NCBI GenBank assembly: GCA_010093515.1
Contig: MU001696.1
Span: forward strand, 208,258-272,257
DNA length: 64,000 bases
DNA from: Lineolata rhizophorae
Taxonomy: Eukaryota; Ascomycota; Dothideomycetes; Lineolatales; Lineolataceae
Direction of reading: 5' to 3'
Both the position numbers and the translations under genes were made by a program. Every line of letters begins with the position of its first letter. Position 1 is the stretch's first letter. The notes under the pieces were generated by a model. It made no database searches, was not told the origin of the DNA, and worked only from the letters and a program-made list of their open reading frames with translations. Positions 11,175 to 23,121 of the stretch are shown here, one piece after another.

Positions 11175-12500
11175 CTAATATGTGCCTATATCTAATTTAC
11201 CGCCGGAATATATGAGTATGTCCGCATCTTCAAAACAACCTCTACTAGAGAAAAGCTTTCTATCTATACTTTGTTTGTCTGCGATGCTATAGTTGGTGGG
11301 CAAAGTCCAATCTGGGACCCAAGATGGAAGATCTTCATATTTCGTGTTCTCCGTTTTGTGCGACAAGACATCGAGGCCATGGTTCTTATTCATCAATTTG
11401 TAAGCAATCTCAACAAACAGATCCTTGCGTGATATTAAGTTGTCTATCCGAATTTCTAGATCGTCGATGTCGCTCGCCAGTTCCATGAGTGCGAAGATCC
11501 GGTCTCTTAGGTCAATTGTTTGTAGCCTCTAGTCTCTAGGAGAGGATCAAATAGTGTAAGCCGAGGTTTATGTACGGTCTTCCAAATCTTCGATCATAGC
11601 ATTGATGGTGTCATGCGCTTTATATTCTCCTCTATGCTGTTCCACTAGAGTCCAGCTTCTCGTTAGTTTCCCGTTATGCGCAGTGAGTGTAGGTGGCCCA
11701 GAGAACAAATAAAGGCTCCAATGGGAGGAACTGTTCACCGCAAATGAGAACAAGGTCTTAGGCGTATGAAAATTCTCTGGCAATCCATGTCAGTTTCTGG
11801 AGGTTTATCTCAGAGATAGTTGGAAACTCTATAGCCTTGGAAGATGGAACTTGATCGAAATAATCATCTGACATAGACTTGGGTAGTTGCGGTTAGACCC
11901 TAGCGAGGATTTCAATGAATTGGTCTAATTCATCGTCAGATCCACCACTCGATCGGAGAAATATAAGATGCTGTTTGCCTCATTTCCGCCTCGCTCCGGA
12001 TCGTCCGAGTTCAGCATCGCCCTTAAGACAACCGTCGTCTCCGAGCCTAAGGACCAATTCCAGAAAGCGAGGCTTAAGTTCTTCGATCTGATTCAGGACT
12101 TTGATCTCGTTTGAAGAACCGCCCACCCCAAGGCTTTCTCGGCACGTTTATAGATAGAGGGCATTGGCTGAACTTGCTGACTCTTTTTAGCGTCACTATT
12201 TTGGTCGACAGAAATGGTATCGATCCAGACCCATTGCCGCAGACCAATCGCGCAGAACGTCCCGAGAACATCATGTAAGTTTGACATCACATCAAATTTC
12301 TTCCCATCCAGCCAAATCCATTTGTCTGCAGCCTGAGAGTCCCATGCATATGAAAGAGCCAAATAAGGTAGGCATCCATCGATATGGAAGCTCATAATCA
12401 GACACACCCCGACTACCTGAAACTCACCAACTACTCTAAGCAGTCGAATGCTATCCCTAGGATTGCTGAGTGGCTTGTAGACAAACATGGGTTCTAACAA
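11175..12500 (-). pseudogene. HET-domain (heterokaryon incompatibility) relic
   Basis: HET proteins are fungal non-self-recognition factors that trigger cell death when incompatible alleles meet. The N-terminal HET block is readable: YLALSYAWDS, WLDGKKFDV, NLHDVL, WVWIDTISVDQN and YKRAEKAL appear in family order. A C-terminal family-like motif (LPSWVPDWT) lies about 1 kb further along on the same strand. The parts sit in different frames with no convincing intron set, so the gene looks broken in roughly three places and is treated as a fossil. Neighbouring DNA is gene-poor, as is common around HET loci. Confidence 0.7.
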
Positions 12501-13551
12501 TCTCCGGCCCGTCCTATCCTCAACATCCCATGGCTGCTTTGCGAGCTTCGACCCACTCGTAACGGCGCGACTCAGTGCGCAGAGATTCTCGAGATTGGAG
12601 CTGCCGGAGTCTCCGACTTTTGTTCTCGACTCTTCGTTGTGGATACCGGTGTCGAAGATTTGGTATTGTGGACGCCAGGGGTGTTTGTGTTCACGTCAGG
12701 ACCTCCGTCATCATCGTTGAAGTCCCTGTCCTCAAAGTCAGACTTCTCGTTGTCTGCCAGCAGAGATCACAGCAAAGATCTAGCTTCTGCGAATTTTAGA
12801 CCATCCCCGTCAAAGCTTAAATGGCCGCCGCTTGAAGCCTTATCTACGTTGGGCCGTTTAGTCTCAAACTTGCAAGGGAGAGATCATCGGAATCTTCGTG
12901 ATAGCCGTCTGTGTATAATCATTGACTGTTAGTACCATCAAGCTTGAAATACAAAGGACACCGAGTTGATTTTCTTACAAGAAGACGTCATGTCTACGGT
13001 AATTGGCGGCTACTGACAGCACAAGGCCAGAGGCCCCAGCTGAATTGGCCGGCTAAGGCAGTGAATCACTTGCACCAACCAAGCGTATACCTAGTACATT
13101 GCTTCTTTCTATCGCTTTGCCGAGTACTAAACTGATCTTCCCGAAGTATTTAATTGGTTAAGGTCTTTCCTACACGTACTACACTACATAGCATAGAAAT
13201 CGCCTTCTTAAAGCACATCCATGACTGGGCCGTTTGTTTGCCCGAGCCTACAAGAACAGGAATAGTAAATTACCGAGCCTAAGCCCTCGCAGTGCAGAAC
13301 CCGCTTCCCAGTCACTCGAAAAGGAAGTAAAAAAAAAAAAAAGGACGCCCAACACTCTCTCCAATGCAATCAAAAATCAAACAGATATGCAGTCACAACG
13401 AGCTCCAAACAGAATGATCTTCAGAAAAAGGTTTTCCCTTTGCTACTCCCGCAGATGCAAGGCCCACTACCTCACTGTACCCCGTTCTACCTACCCGCCC
13501 ATCCAGCACGCCATCCACCTCTCCAGATCCCGTCGTAAGGTCTGCCCACCA
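12501..13551. other. Intergenic, 1.05 kb
   Basis: This lies between the HET relic and the CHS7 3' end. It has short frames only, including a poly-A run near 13330. I see no gene. The part next to 13551 should be the CHS7 3' UTR. Confidence 0.5.
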
Positions 13552-14763
13552 CTAGTAAGCATATCCCGCCGAGGTGCCGCCGTAGTGCGAGTTGCGGTGG
13601 TGCAAGCTACTGGCATTGTCTGATGGCGGGCCATCGAAATGCATGGTGGCGCGGCGCTCGTCCTCGGACGGTAGGAGCTCTTTGACCTCCCAGTTGTTAA
13701 CCTTAGTGCCGACGCTGAACTCGAGGTCCTCGCGCGTGATCGAGTCCCAGTACTGCCATTGGAGCTGCATGTTAGAGCCCTGAAGCGTGTTCATTTGCAA
13801 AAGCGAATGTGAAGCAGGAGTGGGAAGGGGACGAACCTTATACACCATCATGACGGCGAGTAGGTTGCAAATGGTGGCGAAAAAGAGGCCATCGATGTAG
13901 TGCTGTGCGCCGTCGCAGATAGTATCCCCGAAGACGTACAAGATGACCTGACCCATAACGAAGAAGAACACCCCAAACGTGATGTCGCCCAGCGGCCAGC
14001 GATCCTGCAGCGTGTTGACGACCAGTATGACCTGCATGACCACGTAGACAGACAAGAAGATGGCGTTGAAGATGTACAGCACGACGAACAATCCGACGGT
14101 GTTATCCGGGCCTAAGCCGGCCCAGCCTTTAAACGTGAGGAGCGAGACCGCGCCCGAGATGATGAACATGGCCAGCGAACACAGCCGCAGCAGCCACACC
14201 GACAGCGTCGTGCCATCTTCATACAACTGGAAGCCGACGAAGCCGTTGATGAGCAGGCAAATGCACAGCGCCGAGCTGAGGCCGTTCTGCGCCGCCGCGA
14301 AGTACGCGAAGACGGACGAGCCCGGCGGGACGACGCCAGCATCGAGGATTAGCGAAGCGATAGTCAGAAGCATGTAGATGTAGAAGAAGGTGGTGATCTC
14401 CTTGCGACCTGGGGATTCATCCTGAGTTAGCACAACAGCGCGCGCTCTTCCCAAACCCAAATTGTCATCCTCGCCTCGTATTTATTGCTCCTTCCCTTCT
14501 CCCATCAGAATCGATTGCGACGTACCAACAGCGGTAAATTTGCTCCGCACGTGAATCACCATGATAACCGTCATGACCAGCGCTAGGATGTGCATAAAGT
14601 CGGTCGCGCCCTGGAAGATGATGGTGTTGGCTAGCTCGATGGTGCGCGAGTAGCAGTTGGGCTGGATTCCTGGCGTGCCGTTGATTTCGGACGGCGGGCC
14701 CACGGCGGCGCACAGCGGGATCGCTGCCTTCTGGCACAGCGCATCGAAGTCGCCGAAGCCCAT
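13552..14763 (-). CDS. CHS7: Chitin synthase export chaperone
   Basis: Chs7 is an ER multi-spanning membrane chaperone needed for export of the class IV chitin synthase (yeast Chs3) to the cell surface. Exons: 14763-14526, 14408-13837, 13752-13552 (336 aa). Splicing rebuilds the family text exactly: HVRSKFTAVG joins RKEITTFFY, and VMMVYK joins YWDSITREDLEFS. It begins MGFGDFDALCQKAAIPLC, as in other filamentous fungi. About seven hydrophobic helices are visible (for example ELANTIIFQGATDFMHILAL and TVGLFVVLYIFNAIFLSVYV). The cytosolic C-terminus holds WEVKELLPSEDERRATMHF and a His/Ser/Gly-rich end. Length and motifs are normal and nothing is missing. Confidence 0.96.
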
Positions 14764-17317
14764 CCTTGTTGCCTTGCGCTCTCGCGAGTTCAAGCCCGAT
14801 TGCGAGCCCCGGACGAGGCGCGGCTGCCGCGAGGTCGAAGAAAGTTATGCCGAGCTTAATTGTCCCTGTAAAGCGACCGTCAAACGCGGTGGCCAAAGCG
14901 AGCGATACTGGTGCGACGCAGTGTCTGCCGTAGGCGGGTCGAGGCGATTTTTCTCGTCGTTGCGGCGGACAAGGGGCGACGAGGCTGGAGGTTGCGCCAC
15001 GCACGCGCACTCTAGTGTCGCGATCGACCGATTTATGCCGGGTGTCTAAGCGATAGACGCGGTAAGATGCTTTTCGAGCGATGGCGTTGGGTAGGATGCA
15101 GCGAGCGTGAGGTCGAGGAGCGAAGGTGGATACCCGGATGCGGCGCTGTAGTTGATGTTGTGGGATGACGGGGCGTTTGGTTGGCAGGTACGACAAGGCT
15201 AGGGCGAGCCATGGTTAGGGGGCCTGAGGCAGGTTCCATGCCAAGCTTGTTTACTTGTGGCAGGCCGGGACGGCAAGCGCCGCCCCAACACGGCCGGCCA
15301 CCGCCAGCTAGCGCAAACCAATGCGATATCGGCTCAAACCCGACAAACTTTCATGTTCGATATCAGCAGCCATTTTTCTTGGGACTTGAGAAACAAATGC
15401 GGTGTGCTACGGAACAGCAAAGAGCATCTGCGTGGTATACTGCTTAGGTTGCTGGCGCTACGCGTATGCGCTAGCTTGGGTAGAATGTGTTTAGTTGCGT
15501 GGGGACTGTATACCGTAGATAGGTACGGAGTAGATAACCCGATGTATCAGTAAAGAAGACTCTAAAAAATAGCCTGTTTACTATTAGCGACGTTTTCAGG
15601 TAGCCTCATCTTTTATTCATTCTGACTAAACAAGAGATGTACCAAGTGCTGCAGATATTTGCCCTTCATAACTCTATTGTATGCTCTTGACAATGTTCCA
15701 TGCTGTGGATAGTATGATCTTACGAGCACGGAGTACAGGGATGAGAAGATCATCTTGCGACTTGATGTGTTTTTTGCATAGAATAGCACAACCTTTAAGG
15801 TGCAGCCTAAAAATGTGGATGGTTTCTAATCTTGTGTACTTTAGATATGAATGTTCAAGCCAGAGGTTCTAATGAGGCCTATAAAAGCTGCCTCTATCCG
15901 CAAAACAGCGCTTCATAAGGGTTCCGTTCCCGAAGTCCTCACTTGCATTTGGTCGTTTGTATGCGCACGAAGGAGCCAATGGCGATTACAGAGTTATCTA
16001 AACATCGCGAACTTAATCAGCTTTTGTCAACTAGCCTAGCGTTAAGGCATATAGCCGGGCTGAACCTAAGCGTTACAGACGCCAATAACGCAAAATTTCT
16101 TCCTTCAAGAGAGACGCAATAGCACAACAGAATAGTTTGAAAGTCCAGAAGCTGAAATTGGGGCATGTAAGAGCCTCTGCACAGTTGCGCCGACACCAGT
16201 TAGACCTAAGCAACCAAAAAATAATAAGGTATTGGGGAAATCCTCGGGCCTTGTTACTATTCCGGGCTATTTGTTCGTCGCCGCGACGGCATCGGCCATA
16301 AGTCGGCGAGGCTTCATCGGCGCGGGAATGGAGTGAAGGCCGGGGATACGCGAGGTGGAGACGGGAATAGATCGGGCAAGTATCGCATCCATCGTTTGCC
16401 TGATGGAGCCTAGCTTATGCCCGATGGCCAATGATATACCTCGCATCTTTCTCTTACGCCATTGCTTTTGCAGCCGCCAGAATGCGTGAGTGCTCACAAT
16501 TATGAATTTAGTAGCGAATATCACAGTCATGGAGTATTGGCAAGATTGTCCAGGAATACCTAGAATGCTTCTAGGTACTATACTGGTGTGAAACTGCATT
16601 GATGCAGCTTAAAATTCAACCCCAGTAGCCTGTGAACGGAGCGCTCCTATGTCTGTTGCATACCAACGACAGCTACGCGAGCACCACAACAAAATTTGAG
16701 CAAAACCTACTACGTAGTGAACTTGGACAAACATCTGCAAGAGCGTGCTTTATTGCGTAATAGCGTCCTAGTGCAGAGCACTTTTGATGGCGGAAACAAA
16801 GGTTGGGGCTGGCCTAAGGACCTAAATACCATGGATGACGGAGCAGCTTCCAGGTGCCCATTCCCCACAGATGTCCGCGCCCGCTTTATGGCCGGGTGCC
16901 CGCGGCTCATGCCCGACCGGCCATAGTGTAGGCAACATACTCAGATCCCGCACCCCGCCGGTTCTTCCGCGATTGAAGCTAATTACTCACACACGGTCTG
17001 GTTCACTCTTCGAGAACTGTTCCGAAGGAAAAAGGGGCGCGGGGCACGCAACGGGATGCTTAAATAAAGGGCCTCGCTCCGCCATTCCGTAGTGGACTGC
17101 CTTGAAAAATGAAATAACAATAACAATTCACAACAATTGCTCTCATCAGACTTGCAAAGATCTATCAATCCACATACCTATTCAACGTAACAAGTGACCT
17201 ATTATCGTTTATCCTGACACCTAAGAGGTTAAATACTTCACACCTTCAAGCTTGGCAAACAAAAATTCAACCTACCTTCTCCGACCTATAATATCCTTCG
17301 ATTTCGGCCGCCCATCC
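14764..17317. other. Intergenic, 2.55 kb
   Basis: This is the divergent space between CHS7 (minus) and the SSU1-type gene (plus). The first 500 bp are GC-rich promoter-like DNA; 15560-16260 is AT-rich. A 110-codon minus-strand frame at 16267-16599 starts with ATG but matches nothing I recognise. A TACGGAGTA half-palindrome lies at 15524-15532. Confidence 0.45.
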
Positions 17318-18982
17318 ATGGCTCTCACAACCCCTTCCGAAGCAGGTGTTCCCGTGGTTGCCCGCTCAAACTCGAGTGATAGCCGGCTGGATTACGAAAA
17401 GGAGAGCAAAGACTCACTGCAGACTTCTGTGCCACCACAAGAACAGCAGCAGCAGCAACGACAACAACAACAGAGCACTAGCATGCCGTCGGACCTACGA
17501 AAACCGCTGCCGCCACCGTCAGGGACGCAATGGATCCTCAAGCCAGAGCACGGCTGGCGACGAGTGATCCAGAACTTCACGCCATCGTGGGTATGTCCTC
17601 AGATTTGATACCCTCAATCCGGCAGCCAGCCATTGACCCACGAGCCACACGAGGTCCCAAGGCAGAAAAAGAAACATCCACATTATTGCTAACACCGTTT
17701 CTCTTCTCTAGTTCTCCGCCACCATGGGCACCGGCATCGTCTCCGTCCTCCTCTACTCGATCCCCTTCCAAGCGCACTGGCTGCGGATCCTCTCGTCCAT
17801 CGTCTTCGTCGCCAACATCGCGCTCTTCGCCCTCGTCTTCGGCGCCTCGGCCCTGCGCTACGCGCTCTACCCGTGCACCTGGACCCTCATGGTGCACCAC
17901 CCGGTGCAGTCACTCTTCCTCGGCACTGCACCCATGGGCTTCGCCACGCTCATCAACTCCTTCGTGGCGCTGTGCATCCAACACGGGCAGTGGGGCCCCT
18001 GGGCCCAGACCTTCGCGTGGACCATGTGGTGGATCGACGTCGCCGCCAGCGTCGCCACGTGCATCGGCATGCCCTTCATGATGTGCGTGCCTTCCCCCCT
18101 CCCCCCCCGGATTCCATCACAAATCTTGAATCAACCAACCCCCAACTTCGCCTTCGCCTTCCCCCTTTCCGGTCCAACAGGAGCTAACCGCCCCGTTCCG
18201 AAACTAGCATGTCCGCGCACAAAACCTCCCTGCAGACCCTCACCGCCGCCTGGCTCCTCCCCATCGTGGCCCCCATCGTGGCCTCCGCCTCGGGCGCCGT
18301 CGTCGCCAGCGAGCTGACCGACCCGCAGCACGCGCTGTGGACCATCGTCGTCAGCTACGTGCTCTGGGGGGTCGGGGTCCCCCTGGCCATGGTCATCCTC
18401 GTCATGTACTTCCACCGGCTGGCCATGCACAAGCTGCCGCCGCGCGAGGTCATCGTGTCCGTCTTCCTGCCGCTCGGGCCGCTGGGCCAGGGCGGCTTCG
18501 GCATCCAGAAGCTCGGCGCCGAGGCCATGCGCGTCTTCCCGCGGACCGGCACGCTGCACCCGCTGGCCGGCGACGTGCTCTACGTGGCCGGGCTCGGCGT
18601 CGCCCTCGTGCTCTGGGGCTTCGGCCTCGTCTGGCTCTTCTTCGCCGTCGGCTCCATCTCCGGCTCCAAGTTCCCCTTCAACATGGGCTGGTGGGGCTTC
18701 ACCTTCCCGCTCGGCGTGTACGCCCTGTCCACCATCACCATCGGCGAGGAGCTGCCCAGCCTCTTCTTCCGCGTCCTCGGCACCGTCTTCGCCGTCTGCG
18801 TCATTCTGCTCTGGATGGTCGTCGTGGCCGGCACCGCGAAGAGGTTGCCGTCCGGCCGTATGTTTGATGCGCCGTGCCTGCGTACCGCTGGTGAGCCGAC
18901 CGCGAAGGAACTCGCCATAATGAAGCGCGACGAGGAGAACCAGCAGAGCGAAGACCAGACTTGTGGGTTCGCCCAGCCTTGA
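17318..18982 (+). CDS. SSU1-type sulfite/C4-dicarboxylate (TDT) transporter
   Basis: A plasma-membrane carrier of the telluride-resistance/dicarboxylate transporter (TDT) family. The fungal SSU1 branch exports sulfite; other members move malate. Exons: 17318-17590, 17712-18082, 18208-18982 (472 aa), with introns of 121 and 125 nt. Residues 1-85 are cytosolic and include a glutamine run. Then come about ten helices starting at the family signature FSATMGTGIVSVLLY, which is formed across intron 1. LTAAWLLPIVAPIVAS and FNMGWWGFTFPLGVYAL are further family blocks. The tail is short and charged. I chose the ATG at 17318 (CATCCATGG) over the in-frame ATG at 17252. The exact substrate is inferred from family only. 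Confidence 0.88.
17443..17472. repeat. CAG/CAA repeat coding a glutamine run
   Basis: Mixed CAG and CAA triplets with an interrupting CGA code for the Q-rich segment of the transporter's cytosolic N-terminus. Confidence 0.7.
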
Positions 18983-19630
18983 TCTTCGAGACTCTAGAAA
19001 CAAGATGGAAAAATGGAAAGAAAATAATGATGGAGAACACCCAGGCGCTCTGTCCCTCTTGAAGCCGAGAAAGGGAAGATAGAATGTGGTGCATTTGGTA
19101 GTGGCCGTTTTCAAAAGATTCTGTATTTGTCACCGCGACCGGGCAAATCATCAGCCTGCGTTATAGTTTGCATGGCGTCGGCCTGGAGTACAAGCGTTGG
19201 TTCGGAGTTATAGAAGGCGTATTCATGTCTTTTGTACGTACTAGTCTATGGCATATGTACGTACTGTGCCAACTTAGTATCATCTGCATGTAGTCAGTTT
19301 CCTCCAACCGTAATCGAAAGCCACAAGATAGTCCGAATATTGCAATGAAAGAAAATTGGAAAGCGATAAAATAAATAGAGAGTAGAAGCGCCTCATATAC
19401 CAAGGGGGGAAACGCATTCATTTTAAAGCCTCGTGAGAAAAGTTCGCCGAAGTCCAAACAAGTTAGTCCCAAAAGCTCACCGAAAGTGGTATCTGTAAAG
19501 CAAATTAGGCCTAGAGTGAAGCCAACGTTGTAAGAACTCCCTTCACAAGCTGGCCAAAAAGCGGCAACGTCGAAAGTGCTGCCCGCCTCTCCAGCCACAC
19601 CCCTCCTCTCTCTCCGCCGTCTCCGCCCCT
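18983..19630. other. Intergenic between convergent genes
   Basis: The 3' ends of the transporter (plus) and the F-box gene (minus) face each other here. The stretch has several near copies of GTACGTACT (around 19233 and 19256) and no protein-like frame. Confidence 0.5.
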
Positions 19631-21259
19631 CTAACTCGCCACCGGCAACATCGCTGGCCCCGGCACTACCCCGCCTGGCGCTACCGTCCCTTCCTCCGCT
19701 CCCGTCCTCGTACCCATCTCGCCCTCCGCCCCCGTCCCCGCCGCGTACGCCCACGCCTCCGGCCCGCTCTTGACCCAGCCGAGCCTGCGCAGGGCCTCGA
19801 AGTTCGCGTCGAGCGGGCTCGTCAGCGCGCTGTAGCGGTAGTCCCTGCTCTCGAAGCGGGCAGACGCTGCGCCCTGGGCCACCACGCGGCCAACGCGGCC
19901 CAGGTAGACCTGGAGGTGGTCGTACGCACGATCGAGCTCGGACCAGAGGTCGGAGAACTCGGCGCGGCCGACGCGGTCGGGCTGGTCGAGGAGCGAGTCG
20001 GCGTCCGGGCCGGGCGCCAGCTGCACCGTCAGGTAGCGCAACGCTGGGAACTGGTGCAGGACAGCGAGGAGCGTGTTGACGTGCGTGGAAAAGGGGAAGA
20101 TGGAGATGTAGGTGAGGGAGCGGATCTGGGGCGACGCCGTCGAGGCGTCCTTCTTTATGCCCGGCGGCGGCCGCCCGTGGTTGGCGTAGATGCGCAGTAG
20201 GATGAAGTGCAAGATCTGCGGCGGCACCTTGGAGAAGTACTCGTACGTCTCGTAGGCCCGGATCGCCGAACCCTCATTGTAGCTGAGGTGGGTCCATGGC
20301 CGCAGGTTCCATAGCGCCGTCGTCTTGCGCTGCCGGCGATGCGGCCCCGGGTTGGGAGGAGGTGGACGCGGCAACGGCGGCGGCGCCACGAAGTTGGCCG
20401 GCATGAGCGGTTTCGCCGAATTGTCAATTCCTGTTGCATCTTGCGACCCGGGACCCGCAGAATGGCCCAGTCCAGCTTTTGGGCCCGCGAGTCCCTTCCT
20501 GCCTGCCTTGAGCTCGGGACCATCATTCCTGAACTCGAGGTAGTGTAGCGACTTGCCGAAAGCCCAAAAGTCGGCGCTCAGCGCCGCAGGAGACGTCTCG
20601 GCGAGAACGGACATCATTGTCGGAGGGCAGACCACAACGATGCGGCCAGGGTCGACTCTGCCGGGGCCCACCACGCCATTGGGGCTGATGCTGCCGCCGC
20701 CCGGGTCGCCGGGAGCATCAAAGAGCCGCTCCCACAATGGCGCTAGCGTATCATCCCAGTAGGCGCGCAGCGTCTCAAGGGGACGTCGCTTGTGATCGTC
20801 CTCCCAGTCGGTCAAGGTGTAAAGAAGCACGCTCTTGACGTGGCGCTCGAGGTGGTTGCGCGCGAGGAAGGACACGTGCGGCAGGACCGACCTGGGAGGT
20901 GGGCATGGGGCCGGATGCGGCGAGTCGGCCGGCAAAGCCACGGCAGCCGCGGCATTGGCAGCGCGAGCGCGAAGACGGGCAGAGGAGACGTTGAGGCCCG
21001 GCGGCAGGAGCAGGGCGAGGATGTCGTCGAGGCAGAGGCGGAGGAAGGCGAAGAGCGAGGGCAGCGTGAGATGCCGGAACTGCCACGAGACGAGGGAGAG
21101 GCTCTTGAGCGGCGGGTGCTGCTGCTGCTTCGCCGGGTGAGTCGACGCGGTAGTGGTGATGGCCTGCGAAGGCTCGTAGGAGAAGCGGGACTCAGAAGGC
21201 GCGGGCTCGTCGAGGTAGCCGATAATGTGGAGGACGATCTCAGCCGGGAGCTTGTTCAT
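19631..21259 (-). CDS. F-box protein
   Basis: A probable SCF ubiquitin-ligase adaptor. It is a single exon of 542 aa with a proper ATG. The first 65 residues form a divergent F-box: MNKLPAEIVLHIIGYLDE, then a Ser/Thr/Gln-rich insert, then LKSLSLVSWQFRHLTLPSLF. The insert splits the motif more than usual. The body has conserved-looking segments (HVKSVLLYTL, LRPWTHLSYNEGSAIRAYETYEYFSK truncated here to its core, TYISIFPFSTHVNTLL) separated by Pro/Gly-rich linkers. No LRR or WD40 repeat is clear. The C-terminus is Gly/Ala/Glu-rich. The substrate is unknown. Confidence 0.8.
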   Translation of the reverse strand: MNKLPAEIVLHIIGYLDEPAPSESRFSYEPSQAITTTASTHPAKQQQHPPLKSLSLVSWQFRHLTLPSLFAFLRLCLDDILALLLPPGLNVSSARLRARAANAAAAVALPADSPHPAPCPPPRSVLPHVSFLARNHLERHVKSVLLYTLTDWEDDHKRRPLETLRAYWDDTLAPLWERLFDAPGDPGGGSISPNGVVGPGRVDPGRIVVVCPPTMMSVLAETSPAALSADFWAFGKSLHYLEFRNDGPELKAGRKGLAGPKAGLGHSAGPGSQDATGIDNSAKPLMPANFVAPPPLPRPPPPNPGPHRRQRKTTALWNLRPWTHLSYNEGSAIRAYETYEYFSKVPPQILHFILLRIYANHGRPPPGIKKDASTASPQIRSLTYISIFPFSTHVNTLLAVLHQFPALRYLTVQLAPGPDADSLLDQPDRVGRAEFSDLWSELDRAYDHLQVYLGRVGRVVAQGAASARFESRDYRYSALTSPLDANFEALRRLGWVKSGPEAWAYAAGTGAEGEMGTRTGAEEGTVAPGGVVPGPAMLPVAS

Positions 21260-22867
21260 GGTGGCTGTGGCTGCTGTGTTTCTTTGATCTTTTCTTGGTC
21301 GGGGGCCCGATATGGAAGTCCCAATTGGGGGGGATTTGGGCGATTGGGAAAGGTGGTTAGGTTAATCAGGTTGGTACCTTAACTCCGTCTGTCGGACGCT
21401 CGAGGGGGGGAGCGGTGAAGCTTGTTTGCCAATTGACAGAGCGCCGGTGGGCGAGAGTCGAAAATAAATAAAATACGAAAAAAATCTGAACGCTGGGAGC
21501 GTCGAAGCGGCGGAGCGATCGTGAACGGGCCCACACCGATGCAAGGGAAGCAGGGCGGGCCGTCTCTGGTAGCAGGAAGGCTAGATTCGTGGCCCAGCGC
21601 GTTCAGGCCCGAGGCAGTGGGAAGAAGTAAAAGACGGAGGCTGCCCGAGAGGGAATGGTGATTGTGGGGGTGGCGGCCCGGACGGGCCTGACGGGGCCGA
21701 GATATCAAGATGACGTGGAAATGCCGGGCTGCGGCGGCCACCCAGAATTGCCTCTTCGGGCCCTAGCGGCTCCACCGGAGCTGGAGCTGCGTCTCAACGG
21801 ACGGCGGCCGGCCGCGCTCGTAGGGCTGTTGGGGCTACCGGGGAACGCCGGCGGCTGTTGCGACGCTGGGGACCGCTCGCCGGTCGAAGCCCGTGGAGCG
21901 TTCAGGAATAGACGCAGGGTCCGAGTGGACCCTGCATGAGGATTCCGCCCCGCGATAGCCCGATGGGTGGATGGCCGAGGCGATTTCTCCGCGCGGCCCC
22001 GTCTCCAGCCCTCCTCCAATCTTCCGGCAGTTGCCACCTTGCTCCGCCCCAAGGGCCTCGACTCCTCGTTGATATCATAGCACAGCGCGAGCACATGAGC
22101 TCTGAGCTCACCGTTGCGCGTGAGTTGTCTGGGGACTCTTGGCTGAGAAGTTGGGTGTCGAGCATCGTGGCAGTTGGATTCAGCAGGAGTTTCATCTTCT
22201 ACACGCACTCGGTTTCGGCCATTTAACTTAGCGCTGTATTTATCACCCCCTTCAAGAAGCCCATAGGCTTCGATAAGTGTGTAGACTACGGAGTACCTCA
22301 GTAAGCATTCACTTCTAGGATCCCAGACCCCGCTTGGCGATATCCATCCAGCTGCTTTTTGTTCCTTCGGGCCGAAGTAGCTACAGGCTTATAGTGCGAC
22401 TGGCTTTCCAAGGTAGCTTTAAAACCCCGTAAGTGTTTTCGGAAGACACGTTCACCTAAACAATTGTAAATTCGTCGTCTAATAATTACTACGTGCCTTC
22501 AAAAACGGTCAAAAACTACCAGGCTAAGAGATATCCGCCATTCCAGGCCCCGTGTGGTCTACTCGAGGCCTGGGTCGGCGCAGAGAACAAGCAACAGCAT
22601 TCGCCAAACCATCCATCGCTAAGTGCAGTACCCCAGAAGGACCGAGAAAAGAGAGAGACCGTAGTAGAGGAGCCGTAAGGAGCAGATCATTAGGTCGTCA
22701 AGAGTGTCGGCTCGACAGACCGACACCATCAATCGCAAAAGCATCGATTTGTAGGAAAGAGCTGTAGTCCGATTTCTCTATCGCATTCCGAACTCCTCGA
22801 CCCCTCAGCTAAAGCAGAATTGTGTGTTCAGTCCGTTGGCGGTCCGACGAACGAGCAAGCAGTTGGC
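21260..22867. other. Intergenic, 1.6 kb
   Basis: This is promoter-side DNA of the F-box gene (minus) followed by a GC-rich region with overlapping stop-poor frames on both strands, none protein-like. A TACGGAGTAC motif lies at 22287-22296. Confidence 0.45.
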
Positions 22868-23121
22868 TCAACGGAAACAGCTGAAGCGGCCGAGGGTGAA
22901 GCGGAAGGGAGCGCGGCGCACGCCGTTCTTGTCGACGATGATGCCTCCACCTGTGATGCGAGAAGATGTTAGCATGCCGTTCGAAATTGAGGTGTCGAGC
23001 ACATATGTTGTAGGCCAAAAAGGATAAAAATAAACAAAAATAAAAAGGCAACATGGATTGAAGAAGGCTAGTGCTTACCGCCGTGCTTGCCGCCCCAGTG
23101 CTTCGTCCACATGAGACCCAT
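22868..23121 (-). CDS. 41-codon spliced micro-gene
   Basis: Two exons, 23121-23079 and 22950-22868, with a 128-nt intron (GTAAGC donor, CACAG acceptor). The start context is CCAAAATGGG. The product begins MGLMWTKHWGGKHG, crosses the splice in a glycine run, and ends GRFSCFR before a TGA. Evidence for coding is the strong start, clean splice sites that join two open halves, a glycine run that continues smoothly over the join, and no low-complexity bias outside it. The peptide is basic, rich in Gly, Arg and aromatic residues, and has no clear signal or membrane segment. I do not recognise a function. Ribosomal or mitochondrial-ribosomal small proteins have a similar look, but that is only an impression. 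Confidence 0.6.

Noticed and set aside
16267-16599. 110-codon minus-strand open frame with an ATG
   Set aside because: It has no recognisable family, sits in AT-rich intergenic DNA, and shows no intron or strong start support.
18131-19114. 327-codon open frame opposite the SSU1-type gene
   Set aside because: The forward frame is a clear transporter with spliced family motifs; the reverse frame is Gly/Glu/Asp-rich shadow sequence.
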